A stretch of 64,000 nucleotides of DNA from Bacillota bacterium (GTDB lineage Bacteria > Bacillota > UBA4882 > UBA8346). Where the stretch lies: the NCBI GenBank assembly GCA_023410535.1, contig JAEYPR010000036.1:62001-126000 (forward strand), written 5' to 3'. Numbering within the stretch: the first letter of the stretch is position 1; every line of letters begins with the position of its first letter. Below the pieces are notes generated by a model. The model was not told where the DNA came from, did not search any database, and saw nothing but the letters and a program-made list of their open reading frames with translations. The position numbers were made by a program, and so were the translations under genes. Shown piece after piece: positions 18,481 to 27,875 of this stretch.

Positions 18481-18507
18481 CCGTAGTCTTACCGTGATCA
18501 ACCATTC

Positions 18508-18561
18508 GCGCTCCTCCCATACCGCAGCCACGCTCCGAGCGCTGCGGTATGGGAGGAGCGC
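18508..18561 (+). other. Large perfect hairpin between binding-protein and permease genes
   Basis: A 20-bp perfect inverted repeat (18508-18527 with 18542-18561) encloses a 14-nt loop. No U-run follows on either strand, so it is not a simple terminator. It probably protects the upstream binding-protein mRNA from 3' exonucleases, or limits transcription into the permease gene. Confidence 0.75.
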
Positions 18562-18595
18562 GATATTAACGAACTCCGACAGAAGGTGCTCCGCC

Positions 18596-20269
18596 ATGGA
18601 AAAGCTGCTCAAACCCATTCGTTTTACCTGGAATCCAATCATGTTAAGCTTCGCCTTGCTGATACTGACCCTCTTGATCTTGGCGCCGCTTGGCTTGGTT
18701 TTTCAATTAAGCTTCGTCCAAGACCAAACCTTCGACTGGGTGAAGCCCCTGACGGCTCTGACCCAGCCCAACCTGTTGCGTACGGTCGGCAATTCGGTGA
18801 TGTTAGGTCTATGGGTGGTTGTTGTCGCCACGTTCATCGCTCTCCCAGTCGCTTTCCTGACCGTCAAAACCTCTTTGCACAAAGCGCGCTGGCTCGATAT
18901 CGTCTTGCTGATTCCATTCATGACTCCGCCATACATTAATTCAATGGGTTGGATCCTGTTTATGCAACCGCGTGGTTATCTCAGCCAACTTTTCCCGCAT
19001 TTGTCCGGTCTTTCACCTTATTTTTTCTCCTTCGCCGGGTTGGTGACGGTGATGAGTTTCCATCTGTTCCCATTTCTTTACTTAGTGCTGAAAAATACTT
19101 TATTGCAGATCGGCGCGAATTTGGAAGACGCCGGAGCGGTCGGCGGCGGCAGTTTTGGGTATCGCTTGCGCCGCATCATCCTCCCCTTACTAATCTCCGG
19201 GTATGGCGCCGGAGCCTTACTCGTCTTTGTTAAAACCATCTCCGAATTCGGGACCCCGGCAACTTTCGGCCGGCGGATCGGCTTTACGGTCCTCACGACC
19301 GAGATTCACCGTTATACTTCCTTATGGCCGATCAATTTCGGAAAAGCGGCGATTCTCTCCTCCACGCTACTCGGAGTTTGCCTGTTGCTTTGGTATCTTC
19401 ATCAATGTTTGGATCAGCGGTTTTCGTTTCAATTAGTGGGAACCAAAGGTTCGCAAATCAAAATTTATGCCATCACGAGCCGGGGCAAACTTGCCAGCTA
19501 CCTTTATCTGGCCGTGATTTTCACCGTAGCGATCGGCCTCCCCTATTTTGCGATCATCGCGACCTCGCTAATGAAACTGAAAGGCTACGGCTTAACCGCC
19601 GGCAACTTTACCTTCGAACATTACGCCGCCATTTTCGCCTGGGGCTCGCCGGGACTAAAAACGTTAGGTTCCAGTTTAGGTCTGGCTTTGGCGACGGGTT
19701 GCGTCGCGGCGGCGCTTGGCGTTTTCCTAGCGCTTACCGCTGCCAACGGCCAAAGTGTTATTCATCGCGGTATTAATTTTTTAAGCCTGTTGCCCAACAC
19801 CGTTCCAGGAATCGTGATCATCGTCGGATTGGTGTTATTTTGGAATGCGTCCTGGATGCCGTTGAAAATTTACAACACCTACTGGATGGTGTTATTGACC
19901 TATGTGGTTCTATTTTTGCCGTTTACCGTTCAATACGTCACCGTGGCCTACCGACGAATCAATCCCGCCCTGTTCCACGCCGGAAGCGTTTGCGGCGGTG
20001 ACTCCGCCTACATCTTTCGGAGGATCCTTTTTCCGCTCATCGTACCCGGCGTCTTATCCGGTTGGGTGATGACCTTTATTATTTCCATCCGGGAGTTAGT
20101 AGCCTCGGTGATGATCCTGCCCCCCGGTTTCGAAAATGTCGCCCGTTTCATCTACGCCCAATTCGAACAGGGCAATAACTCGGTCGGAATGGCGATGGCC
20201 GTTATCACCATGCTCTCCAGCACCCTTGTTTTAATATTGCTCCCTAACTTTACATCAAACCGCAAATGA
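18596..20269 (+). CDS. ABC transporter fused permease (FbpB class)
   Basis: The 557-residue membrane protein is made of two permease domains in tandem, each with about six hydrophobic segments and its own EAA-type loop: NLEDAGAVGGGSFGYRLRRIILPLL in the first half and NPALFHAGSVCGGDSAYIFRRILFPLI in the second. It forms the import channel for the operon at 16456-18480. ATG 18596 is chosen over the upstream open frame, because that upstream stretch runs through the perfect hairpin at 18508-18561 and AAGGTG lies 8 bases before the ATG. Confidence 0.9.
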   Translation: MEKLLKPIRFTWNPIMLSFALLILTLLILAPLGLVFQLSFVQDQTFDWVKPLTALTQPNLLRTVGNSVMLGLWVVVVATFIALPVAFLTVKTSLHKARWLDIVLLIPFMTPPYINSMGWILFMQPRGYLSQLFPHLSGLSPYFFSFAGLVTVMSFHLFPFLYLVLKNTLLQIGANLEDAGAVGGGSFGYRLRRIILPLLISGYGAGALLVFVKTISEFGTPATFGRRIGFTVLTTEIHRYTSLWPINFGKAAILSSTLLGVCLLLWYLHQCLDQRFSFQLVGTKGSQIKIYAITSRGKLASYLYLAVIFTVAIGLPYFAIIATSLMKLKGYGLTAGNFTFEHYAAIFAWGSPGLKTLGSSLGLALATGCVAAALGVFLALTAANGQSVIHRGINFLSLLPNTVPGIVIIVGLVLFWNASWMPLKIYNTYWMVLLTYVVLFLPFTVQYVTVAYRRINPALFHAGSVCGGDSAYIFRRILFPLIVPGVLSGWVMTFIISIRELVASVMILPPGFENVARFIYAQFEQGNNSVGMAMAVITMLSSTLVLILLPNFTSNRK

Positions 20270-20279
20270 GGGTTAATCT

Positions 20280-21013
20280 GTGAAACTGACTGTTCTGGGC
20301 GGCGCCGGCGAGCATGGCCGGGCTTGCTTTCTGATTGAAGCGAACGCGTTCAAAATTTTACTGGACTGTGGAGTCAAAGAAGGGGATGAAGTTCAACGCT
20401 ACCCTGCCATCACTGCCGCGATCGCTAAACGGTTGGACGCGGTCTTCATCTCCCATCTCCATCCCGATCATTATGGCGGACTCCCCTGGTTGATCTGGTT
20501 GTTGATTCCGAACTATACCGGAGTCTGCAAACCTATCGCGTCACCCGCAACCTATTGAATGCCGCCAATTCCGCTCGAATCGCCAAAACACTCGCTTCGG
20601 GGGTCATTGTCGCCACCACCCCTCAGGAACGGTTGGCCGCCATTCAAAAACCGCGAACCATTTTGATGATCGGCTCACGTTTGGAAGCGGCTGCGTCCCG
20701 TTTTTACCTCCGTCGCTTGGGCGCCTCCCCCCAAAACGCCTTGATCATCACCGGACATATCGAAACGGCTTACTTGCAACAAGTACTCGCCGAAACACTA
20801 AGGGAAAATTTGAAAATGCCAGTAATCCACTCCACTTATAAAATTCATCAAAATAGCGCCGACATACGGCAAATGCTGACCAAACTCCATCCGGAACGGA
20901 CGGTGTTGGTCCATGCGCCGCAAAAAGCAACCGATCAAGTCTGCCGCCAATTACAGTCCGAGGGTTGGCAAAACGTGTATTCGTTTTCGTGCAACGATCA
21001 TCTCATTTTTTAA
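20280..21013 (+). pseudogene. Beta-CASP/metallo-beta-lactamase-fold hydrolase, frameshifted
   Basis: The first part (GTG at 20280, GAGGG upstream) reads KLTVLGGAGEHGRACFLIE, then ILLDCG and the metal motif SHLHPDHYGG. The frame then shifts: from about 20483 the homologous reading continues in the +2 frame as PLVDLVVDSELYRSL through ITGHIETAYL to a C-terminal HQNSADIRQMLTKLHPERTVLVHAP motif. Adding one C to the CCCC run at 20483-20486 restores a single frame of about 244 codons. It is either a true frameshift or a sequencing indel. The enzyme class covers nucleases and phosphodiesterases. As the last gene of the ABC operon it may process the imported substrate. Confidence 0.8.
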
Positions 21014-21038
21014 CAATTCCTTTGTTGACAAAGCGAAA

Positions 21039-21067
21039 ACGCCCGCTGTTCCGGAGACAGCGGGCGT
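21039..21067 (-). terminator. Terminator of the UgpE-like gene
   Basis: A perfect 11-bp GC-rich stem (21039-21049 with 21057-21067, 7-nt loop) is followed on the minus strand by TTTTCGCTTTG. It lies between two convergent operons. Confidence 0.85.
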
Positions 21068-21105
21068 CAACCACCGATTGCAATGCCATTGCCAACTTGG
21101 GTCGG

Positions 21106-21966
21106 TTACTCCTTGATTCCTTGGGTAGCGATTCCTTTCACAAAAAACTGCTGCGACAACAAGAATAAAATCAAGGTTGGAATCACGACCGTAATCGTCC
21201 CCGCCATAATCATGCCCCACTCCTGTTCGGCGGCGGGACTAAATAACATCTTGATCCCCTGTTGGGTGGTTTTCAGAGGGTCGGCGTTGATGATCAGCAA
21301 CGGCCACAGATAGGTATTCCACATCGCCAAAAAGTTGATGGTGGCCAAGCCGGCCAAGGCCGGACCGGACAACGGGAGTAAAATCCGGCACAAAAACCCG
21401 AACGGACCGCAACCGTCGATATCCGCCGATTCCTTCAGTTCCTTCGGGACCGTCTTAAAATGTTGCATAATCAATAAGGTAGTGGTGGCGCTGGCCAGAA
21501 ACGGCATCACCAATCCCGCATACGAATTGGCCCACCCCAATTGACTGATCAACTCGAACAGCGGGACCACCCGCACCTCCAACGGCAACATCAAGGTGAA
21601 TAAGATACTGTAAAACAGCACCTTTTTACCCTTAAACTCAAAATGGGAAAAAGCGTAGCCACTGGTTATCCCCAAAGCCAGTTTCCCAATCATTACAATG
21701 ACCGAGGCGTAGAAACTGTTCAGTAAAAGCCGTTCCATCCGAACCAGCCGCCATGCTTCGTGATAATTTTGCAGATAAAAACGGTTGGGCCAAAACGACG
21801 GCGGATAGGTAAAGATTTGGTCATGCGGTTGAAAACTGATGCTCAGACCCACCAAAATCGGCAGCATCACCAACAGGCTAGCCCCGCTTAATAACATATG
21901 CCACAAAAGTGTTTGCCACGTTTGCTGTTTTAACAACCCAAACCGGCGTTTGATTGATATCGCCAT
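21106..21966 (-). CDS. Glycerol-3-phosphate/sugar ABC transporter permease, UgpE-like
   Basis: The 286-residue membrane protein has six hydrophobic segments and an EAA loop KELKESADIDGCGPFGFLCRILLPLSGPAL, as in the CUT1 inner permeases (UgpE, MalG, AraQ). It forms the second half of the heterodimeric channel with the product of 22036-22917. AGAGGA precedes the ATG. It is the last gene of a three-gene minus-strand operon (binding protein, permease A, permease E) that lacks an ATPase gene, so an MsmX/UgpC-type ATPase encoded elsewhere must drive it. Confidence 0.88.
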   Translation of the reverse strand: MAISIKRRFGLLKQQTWQTLLWHMLLSGASLLVMLPILVGLSISFQPHDQIFTYPPSFWPNRFYLQNYHEAWRLVRMERLLLNSFYASVIVMIGKLALGITSGYAFSHFEFKGKKVLFYSILFTLMLPLEVRVVPLFELISQLGWANSYAGLVMPFLASATTTLLIMQHFKTVPKELKESADIDGCGPFGFLCRILLPLSGPALAGLATINFLAMWNTYLWPLLIINADPLKTTQQGIKMLFSPAAEQEWGMIMAGTITVVIPTLILFLLSQQFFVKGIATQGIKE

Positions 21967-22035
21967 GATGAAGTTCCTCTCGAATCCCTTTGTTACAACA
22001 GATTGTCATGGATAACGAACCGCCGCGGTCAGCCA

Positions 22036-22917
22036 TTATTGATAATGAACCTTGGCGCCGTTATACCGGAAATGGACAATGGTAGTGCCGATAATTAAAA
22101 CAAATAAGATCACCGATTGCGCCGCTGCGGAACCGGGACGGAAATTCACAAAGACATCGCGGTAGAGGTTGTAAATGACGAAATTGGTCGCGTTAGCCGG
22201 CCCGCCTCCGGTCATAATGTCGACAATACCGAAGTTTTCGAAGACGGCGAAGATCAGGTTCATCACTACCAAATAAAAGGTGGTCGGCGATAGCAACGGG
22301 ATGGTAATCCGGCACAACCGGTGCCAAGCGGAAGCCCCGTCGATCTGCGCCGCTTCGATCACGCTCTCCGGGATCGATTGCAACCCGGCCAAATAAAACA
22401 ATATGTTAAACCCGATATCCTTCCAGATACTCGCGATACAGACCGCTAAAAACGCCAGATACTCGTCGGTCAGCCAATGGGGTTGAATATGAAAGACGGT
22501 CAAGAAGCAATAATTCACCAAACCCGCCACCGGATTCAACAAAAAGACCCATAAGGAAGCGGCCACCGCCGGGGAAACCGCGTACGGCATGAAAAAGCAG
22601 ATCCGGTAAAACTTGACCCCTTTTACTTTCCGGTTCAGCAACACCGCGCTGAGCAACGATACCCCCAAGCCGGCTCCGATGACGGTCACCGCATAGATCA
22701 ACGTCCGGACCAGGCTGTTGAGATAGCCCGGGTCGCTCAGAATGCCGCGGTAATTGTCCAGTCCGCAAAAGAACTTATGCGTCCCGAAGGGCGCCTCCCG
22801 AAACAAACTCATTACCACCGATTGCAACGTCGGCCAATACAAAAAGGGCAGCAGAATCAGAAAGGACGGCAACAGCATCAAGTATGGAAAAAATTTTTGA
22901 TATCGAGAACCTTGCAT
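22036..22917 (-). CDS. Glycerol-3-phosphate/sugar ABC transporter permease, UgpA-like
   Basis: The 293-residue permease starts with a long N-terminal membrane segment (YLMLLPSFLILLPFLYWPT), as CUT1 A-type permeases do. The EAA loop is ESVIEAAQIDGASAWHRLCRITIPLLSPT. ATG 22917 directly follows an in-frame TTG, and the ribosome binding site is weak (GGGG), as expected for a gene whose translation may be kept lower than that of the binding protein upstream. A hairpin at 22948-22991 separates it from that gene. Confidence 0.88.
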   Translation of the reverse strand: MQGSRYQKFFPYLMLLPSFLILLPFLYWPTLQSVVMSLFREAPFGTHKFFCGLDNYRGILSDPGYLNSLVRTLIYAVTVIGAGLGVSLLSAVLLNRKVKGVKFYRICFFMPYAVSPAVAASLWVFLLNPVAGLVNYCFLTVFHIQPHWLTDEYLAFLAVCIASIWKDIGFNILFYLAGLQSIPESVIEAAQIDGASAWHRLCRITIPLLSPTTFYLVVMNLIFAVFENFGIVDIMTGGGPANATNFVIYNLYRDVFVNFRPGSAAAQSVILFVLIIGTTIVHFRYNGAKVHYQ

Positions 22918-22947
22918 CAATTATGCCCCGCTTCGTTACGATGTAAG

Positions 22948-22991
22948 GCTGCCCGTCACACTTGTCTTACACAACCTGAGCAACGGGCAGC
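22948..22991 (-). other. Hairpin between ugpB-like and ugpA-like genes
   Basis: GCTGCCCGT at 22948-22956 pairs with ACGGGCAGC at 22983-22991. The 26-base loop may fold further. No U-run follows. Its position after the binding-protein gene matches the two other importer operons in this window. Confidence 0.65.
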
Positions 22992-23020
22992 AGAATGAAC
23001 GATTGATCCGGCTTACCGGA

Positions 23021-24361
23021 TTATTTATAAAGCGAATTATACTCCGCCAACTGTTTGTCTACCTTGGCCGCCGCGTCGTCCAACGCTTTTTGAGTCGACT
23101 TTTTGCCGGCTAACGATTCTTCAATCGCTTCTTCAACGGTTTTCCGGGTGGCGGCGAACGTACCCATCACCGCGCCTTGGGTCGCGTAATCGTTTTTGGC
23201 GATCATTAGTTGTTTAAAGGCGGTCGCATAATTGGAGCGCTCCGCGAAGTATTGGGTTTTTTGGGCCGCTTCCAACGACTTCACCGTGGTGGGAAGATAC
23301 CCGGTGTTCTCAAACCAATAGACCTGTTGTTCGGTGAGCGTTAACCATTTCAGAAACTCCCAGGTGGCTTTCAACTCGTCCGGCGCATGATCTTTGGTCG
23401 CCCAAAGGCTGGCGCCGCCGATCGACACGCCGCCGCGTTTGACGCCCTGCGGCAAGGGAAGGTACGCCGTACCCAGTTCGCAGCCGAGTTTTTTCAAGCC
23501 GCTTTCAAAGTTGTTCAACTGGCCGGTGGATTCGAACATCATCGCGGCGCGACCGGTTAAGAACGCTTGTTGCGCCGGGGTGGTGCTGGCGCCGACATTC
23601 AACAGGGTTCCCTGGTTAGCCATCTCGCGCCACGCTTCGACAAACCGGACCAAGGCCGGGCCGTTAAACAACGCTTTGGTGGGACGGCCGGTCCGGCCGT
23701 TATTGTTGTTGACAAACAGCGTGTCCTGGTTATAACACATCTGTTCCGCAAACCAGCCGTACACGGCTAAGGTCATTCCGTAGCGGGTGACCGCGCCGTT
23801 GTTGTCGCGGACGGTCAGTTTCTCAGCCGCTTTCTTCAGCTCTTCATAGGTTTGCGGCGGTTTATTCGGGTCTAAACCGACTTGCTTAAAGTAGGTTTTA
23901 TTGTAATAAAACAACGGCGTCGAGGAGTTGAACGGCATGGAGTGCAATTTGCCTTCCATCCGGTAGTAGTTGGCGACCGGTTTGATCCACTTGTTCCAGT
24001 CAAAACTTTTGTCTTTAGCCACTTTTTTGCCAAGATCCTCAACGGGAACGGTGATGCCGCTGTCGATCATCACCCGGGTTCCGATCTCATAGATCTGAAG
24101 CACATGCGGCGCGGTTTTGGTCCGGACCGCCGCTTGGGTTTTACTTAACACATCGTCGTAAGTACCGGCAAACTGCGCTTCCACCTTAATGCCGGGGTGG
24201 GTTTTGTTAAACTGATCAACCATATCGTTGACGACTTCCATGTTATGACCGCCCATGGCATGCCAAAATTGAATCGTCACTTCCTTGGCGGAGACATCGG
24301 CGAGACCGCAGACCATCAATAAAACCGCCATTACAATCCTATTCAACCACTGTTTGCTCAT
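23021..24361 (-). CDS. Glycerol-3-phosphate-type ABC transporter binding protein, UgpB-like
   Basis: The 446-residue solute-binding protein has a signal peptide (to about residue 25, DVSAKEV). The mature sequence VTIQFWHAMGGHN, the VLQIYEIGTRVMI stretch, MPFNSSTPLFYYNKTYF, IGGASLW and WFENTGYLPTT follow E. coli UgpB closely, so uptake of sn-glycerol-3-phosphate or glycerophosphodiesters is likely. ATG 24361 has AGGAGG about 6 bases upstream, which excludes the in-frame codon ten residues earlier. It is the first gene of its operon. Confidence 0.85.
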   Translation of the reverse strand: MSKQWLNRIVMAVLLMVCGLADVSAKEVTIQFWHAMGGHNMEVVNDMVDQFNKTHPGIKVEAQFAGTYDDVLSKTQAAVRTKTAPHVLQIYEIGTRVMIDSGITVPVEDLGKKVAKDKSFDWNKWIKPVANYYRMEGKLHSMPFNSSTPLFYYNKTYFKQVGLDPNKPPQTYEELKKAAEKLTVRDNNGAVTRYGMTLAVYGWFAEQMCYNQDTLFVNNNNGRTGRPTKALFNGPALVRFVEAWREMANQGTLLNVGASTTPAQQAFLTGRAAMMFESTGQLNNFESGLKKLGCELGTAYLPLPQGVKRGGVSIGGASLWATKDHAPDELKATWEFLKWLTLTEQQVYWFENTGYLPTTVKSLEAAQKTQYFAERSNYATAFKQLMIAKNDYATQGAVMGTFAATRKTVEEAIEESLAGKKSTQKALDDAAAKVDKQLAEYNSLYK

Positions 24362-24500
24362 TGCAATCCTCCTGTTTTTACGTTTTGCCACTTTAAAAAT
24401 GGTAGGACAATCTCTTTAAGGGAATTTTATGGCGGGATTAATGACAGCGCGTATTTGAATTAAATTGCGTCGGAACAATGGTCTTTTTTAAATGCATAAC

Positions 24501-24525
24501 AAAAAACCGCGGTGAATCCGCGGTT
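24501..24525 (-). terminator. Terminator of the patatin-like gene
   Basis: AACCGCGG (24505-24512) pairs with CCGCGGTT (24518-24525) and is followed on the minus strand by a run of Ts. Confidence 0.9.
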
Positions 24526-24570
24526 ATTCTTACGATAACTTATCTGACGATTAATTTCTTAAATCCCTGG

Positions 24571-25440
24571 TTACTCTACCCGCTGCAGCCACTCCCGCAA
24601 CTGCGCCGTTTGGGCCAACCCTTCATCATACCCTTGGCGGTAGAGCGCTTCGATTTTGCCAAGGTCCTTCTCCATCCGGTCCACCGCCAACTTTTGCCGA
24701 GGTTGGATCAGATAGACCCGGCCTTCCCGTTCCAACTGCTCTATCCGGTCCATCCATTGGTTATAACGTTCCGGCCGGGTCCGCAAGGCTTCACTGATCT
24801 TCGGATAACGCCGCAGCACCCAGTCCAGCAGCAGGTTTTTCCCCGCCGGTTCTCTGCGGTAACCGGGGTTGTGGGTTAAAATGATCACATTGGCTTCATT
24901 GCCGTCCCGCAACGACTGGGCAATCGGAATCGCGTCGGACACGCCGCCGTCGTAATAATCGCGTTCGCCGATCCGTACCGGCGGCGCCAGCAACGGCAAA
25001 CTGCTGGAAGCCCGCATGATGTTGTCAACGAAAAAATGGGGCTCGTGGTCATGCTGGCAAAAATAGACCGGTTCGCCCGTCAGGCAATCGGTGATCCCCA
25101 CCTTAAAAACGGTCTCACTCCGGTGCAAACGCTCATAATCCAGCGGCACCAACTCATCCGGGAGGGTCCGGAAGAGAAAATTCATCCCAAAGTAACTACC
25201 TTCTCTGAAAAAGTTGCCCCAACCGGAATAACGTTTATCGGCGACCCAATCGACAAAGATCGGGCGGCTCCGCTCCCGGTGCCCGCTGACATAATTGCCC
25301 CCGGCGTTCGCTCCCGCCGAGACTCCGATAACATAGGGAAAACGGATCTCCGCATCCATCATCGCGTCCAACACGCCGGCGGTGTATGCGCCGCGCATGC
25401 CGCCGCCTTCGAGGACTAAACCGACTTTTTGCGCTGTCAT
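24571..25440 (-). CDS. Patatin-like phospholipase (RssA/YjjU-like)
   Basis: The 289-residue protein has the patatin oxyanion loop GLVLEGGGMRGAYTAGVL, the nucleophile elbow GVSAG (Ser about 41) and the catalytic aspartate in YYDGGVSDAIP. These form the Ser-Asp dyad of the family, which hydrolyses acyl esters of phospholipids or related lipids. No signal peptide is present, so it is cytoplasmic or peripherally membrane-bound. GAGGTG precedes the ATG. It is a single gene with its own terminator, divergent from the EAL fusion gene. Confidence 0.88.
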   Translation of the reverse strand: MTAQKVGLVLEGGGMRGAYTAGVLDAMMDAEIRFPYVIGVSAGANAGGNYVSGHRERSRPIFVDWVADKRYSGWGNFFREGSYFGMNFLFRTLPDELVPLDYERLHRSETVFKVGITDCLTGEPVYFCQHDHEPHFFVDNIMRASSSLPLLAPPVRIGERDYYDGGVSDAIPIAQSLRDGNEANVIILTHNPGYRREPAGKNLLLDWVLRRYPKISEALRTRPERYNQWMDRIEQLEREGRVYLIQPRQKLAVDRMEKDLGKIEALYRQGYDEGLAQTAQLREWLQRVE

Positions 25441-25633
25441 TTTAGGAACACCTCAATTGGATCGTTTCAAAATTTGATGCTATTCTTTCTTTGGCTATTG
25501 GGGAGAAAGTTCCTGCCGGAGGCGGCGAAAAAAGAATGAATGAAGCGGCTCGCGTTTTCCAATCATGAATTATGTTACAATAACCGATAATAGTTACGGG
25601 ACATAATTCGCTGGATCGCAGGGAGGCAATTCG

Positions 25634-27799
25634 ATGAGAAGTGGCTTAATGAGAGCGATCAACCGTGTTTATCATATCAACCAAAAAATCAGCGGCATCC
25701 CGGCGCTCATTGCGGTACGGCGGGGGCTAATCAATATGATTCCCCTGTTGTTGGTGGGTTCGTTCGCCTTAATCTTTCTAACCCTGCCGTTGCCCGGTTA
25801 TCAGGAGGGAATGCGACGCCTTTTTGGGGAACAATGGCAAAATGTCTTTCGCTTTATTCAGGACGGGACTTCGGATATCTTCTCCTTGGTTTTAGTGTTG
25901 AGCATCAGTTATACTTACGCCGATGAATGCGGCAAACGTTACAACTACAATATTAGCCGGCTGATCACCGCCATGGTCGCTTTATGCTCGTATATCGCGA
26001 TCTCCGGAATCGACCGGCCCGATTTCTCAATGGATAATTTCGGAGTCACCGGTGTATTTAGTGCGATCGTTATCGCGATTGTGGCGACGAAAATTTTTTT
26101 GAAACTCCAATCCATCCGGTTGCTGCAGATCAAAACATTTGGGATGACCAGTGATTTAACCATTAACTACACGGTGAACGCCATTTATCCGGCGGCGCTC
26201 ACCATCGCCGGTTTTGCCGTTTTAAATCAGACGTTAACCTCCCTTTGCGGAATTTCCGATCTGCATAGCTATTTAGCCGGACTGTTAAGTAAATTATTTT
26301 TAGAGATAAAATCGCCCTTTTGGAGTGGACTATTGTATCTCTTGCTAGTCCATATTTTCTGGTTTGTCGGGATGCACGGTGGCAATATTCTCGAGCCGGT
26401 TGCCCGGAGTCTCTTTACTCCGGCGCTGGCTCAAAATCAGGCTGCGCTCAGTTTGGGTCAAGCGCCGACGGCGGTCTTTACGAAAACGTTCTTTGATACC
26501 TTTGTGTTAATGGGAGGGTGCGGTACCACCCTCTGTTTTATTTGTGCGGTTTGGATCATCAGGAAACAAAAAAACCTGCGACAACTGGCTAAATTGTCGT
26601 TTATCCCGGTAATTTTCAATATTAACGAATTGATTATTTTTGGAGCCCCGATCGTTTTAAATCCATTGTACATCATTCCGTTTTTAGGTACTCCGCTGGT
26701 TCTGGCCGTCGTTTCCTATTTGGCGACGGTGTCCGGGTTGGTCCCCTATACTCGGAATCTGGTCGAATGGACGACTCCGTGGTTTCTGAGCGGGTATATT
26801 TCAACGCATTCGCTTGCCGGCTCACTCCTCCAGTTGTTCAACATTGGCCTCGGCATTTTATGCTACATTCCGTTTATTCGCTTGGCGGAAAAAGCCGCCG
26901 CTGCGGAGACCCAAGCAAACTTGGAGAAGGTTTACGCCTTTTTCAAACAGACTGAAAAACAGGGCATCACCGCGACGTTGTTAAACCGCTATGACGATAT
27001 CGGCCGGATCTCCCGTTTTCTCGTCGCTGACTTGGAAAACGATCTCCAACATGATCGACTGATCCTTTTTTATCAGCCCCAGGTGGATTACGCAGGCAAA
27101 GTTGTCGGCGTGGAAGCCTTGCTACGTTGGAACCATGAAAATTACGGTTCCATCTACCCGCCGCTGATTATTGCACTGGCGAACGAGGCGAGGCTCACCG
27201 ATTCGTTGGGTCTTTATATCGCCGATAAAGCCTGTAGCGATCTAGCGAAACTAAATCAACTGGGATTTCGGGATCTCACCCTGTCGCTGAATGTCACCGC
27301 GGTCCAGTTGGAAAGCGATTTTTTTAACGTTTCGCTGAAACGATTGATCAAGAAGCATCAAGTCCAACCGTCCCATCTGAAGGTTGAAATCACCGAACAG
27401 ATGGCTTTGGCCAGCGGTAAAAATATCATCGCCCAAATCAAAACCTTAAAACTTTTGGGCGTCAAGTTGGCAATGGATGATTTCGGAATGGGACATAGTT
27501 CGTTGATGTATCTGAAAGAATACGCCTTCGACACCGTCAAACTCGACGGCTCGCTGATCCGGGAGCTGTTGTCCAATCCCAACTGTTCCAACATCATTTC
27601 CTCCATTATTACATTGGGGAAATCATTGCATTATTCGGTCATTGCCGAATATGTCGAGGATGAACAACAAGTGGGACTGCTTCACGACTTAGGATGCGAT
27701 CTGTACCAAGGGTATCTTTTCTGTCAAGCGGTGCCTTATAGCGAGTTGGTAAAGTATTTGTTGGGCAAAGCGGAGCGAGGGGAGAAGATTTCGAGTTGA
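25634..27799 (+). CDS. PTS EIIC-like membrane domain fused to an EAL c-di-GMP phosphodiesterase domain
   Basis: The first 430 or so residues are a multi-pass membrane domain resembling lactose/cellobiose PTS EIIC, with the family's substrate-site features (HIFWFVGMHGGNI and FNINELIIFGAPIVLNP). An EAL domain occupies about residues 455-700. All recognised catalytic positions are present: EALLRW (about 494), NVTAVQ, ITEQ, DDFGMGHSS (about 614), K in VKLDGSLI, E in AEYVED (about 670) and QGY (about 691). It should hydrolyse c-di-GMP, perhaps controlled by a sugar bound to the EIIC part. No EIIA or EIIB domain is present. GGGAGG precedes the ATG. Confidence 0.9.
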   Translation: MRSGLMRAINRVYHINQKISGIPALIAVRRGLINMIPLLLVGSFALIFLTLPLPGYQEGMRRLFGEQWQNVFRFIQDGTSDIFSLVLVLSISYTYADECGKRYNYNISRLITAMVALCSYIAISGIDRPDFSMDNFGVTGVFSAIVIAIVATKIFLKLQSIRLLQIKTFGMTSDLTINYTVNAIYPAALTIAGFAVLNQTLTSLCGISDLHSYLAGLLSKLFLEIKSPFWSGLLYLLLVHIFWFVGMHGGNILEPVARSLFTPALAQNQAALSLGQAPTAVFTKTFFDTFVLMGGCGTTLCFICAVWIIRKQKNLRQLAKLSFIPVIFNINELIIFGAPIVLNPLYIIPFLGTPLVLAVVSYLATVSGLVPYTRNLVEWTTPWFLSGYISTHSLAGSLLQLFNIGLGILCYIPFIRLAEKAAAAETQANLEKVYAFFKQTEKQGITATLLNRYDDIGRISRFLVADLENDLQHDRLILFYQPQVDYAGKVVGVEALLRWNHENYGSIYPPLIIALANEARLTDSLGLYIADKACSDLAKLNQLGFRDLTLSLNVTAVQLESDFFNVSLKRLIKKHQVQPSHLKVEITEQMALASGKNIIAQIKTLKLLGVKLAMDDFGMGHSSLMYLKEYAFDTVKLDGSLIRELLSNPNCSNIISSIITLGKSLHYSVIAEYVEDEQQVGLLHDLGCDLYQGYLFCQAVPYSELVKYLLGKAERGEKISS

Positions 27800-27875
27800 G
27801 AATCTGTCTCCACCGCTTCCGTCAACTCTCGCAACGGTTGCGGCACACTCCTCAACCTCGCACATTACGCTCCGG

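Noticed and set aside
18508..18561. Rho-independent terminator
   Set aside because: The stem is strong, but no U-run follows on either strand. I describe it as a hairpin of uncertain role.
27825..27837. Palindrome CGCAACGGTTGCG between the EAL and HD-GYP genes as a bidirectional terminator
   Set aside because: The stem is only 6 bp with a 1-base loop and no U-run on either strand.
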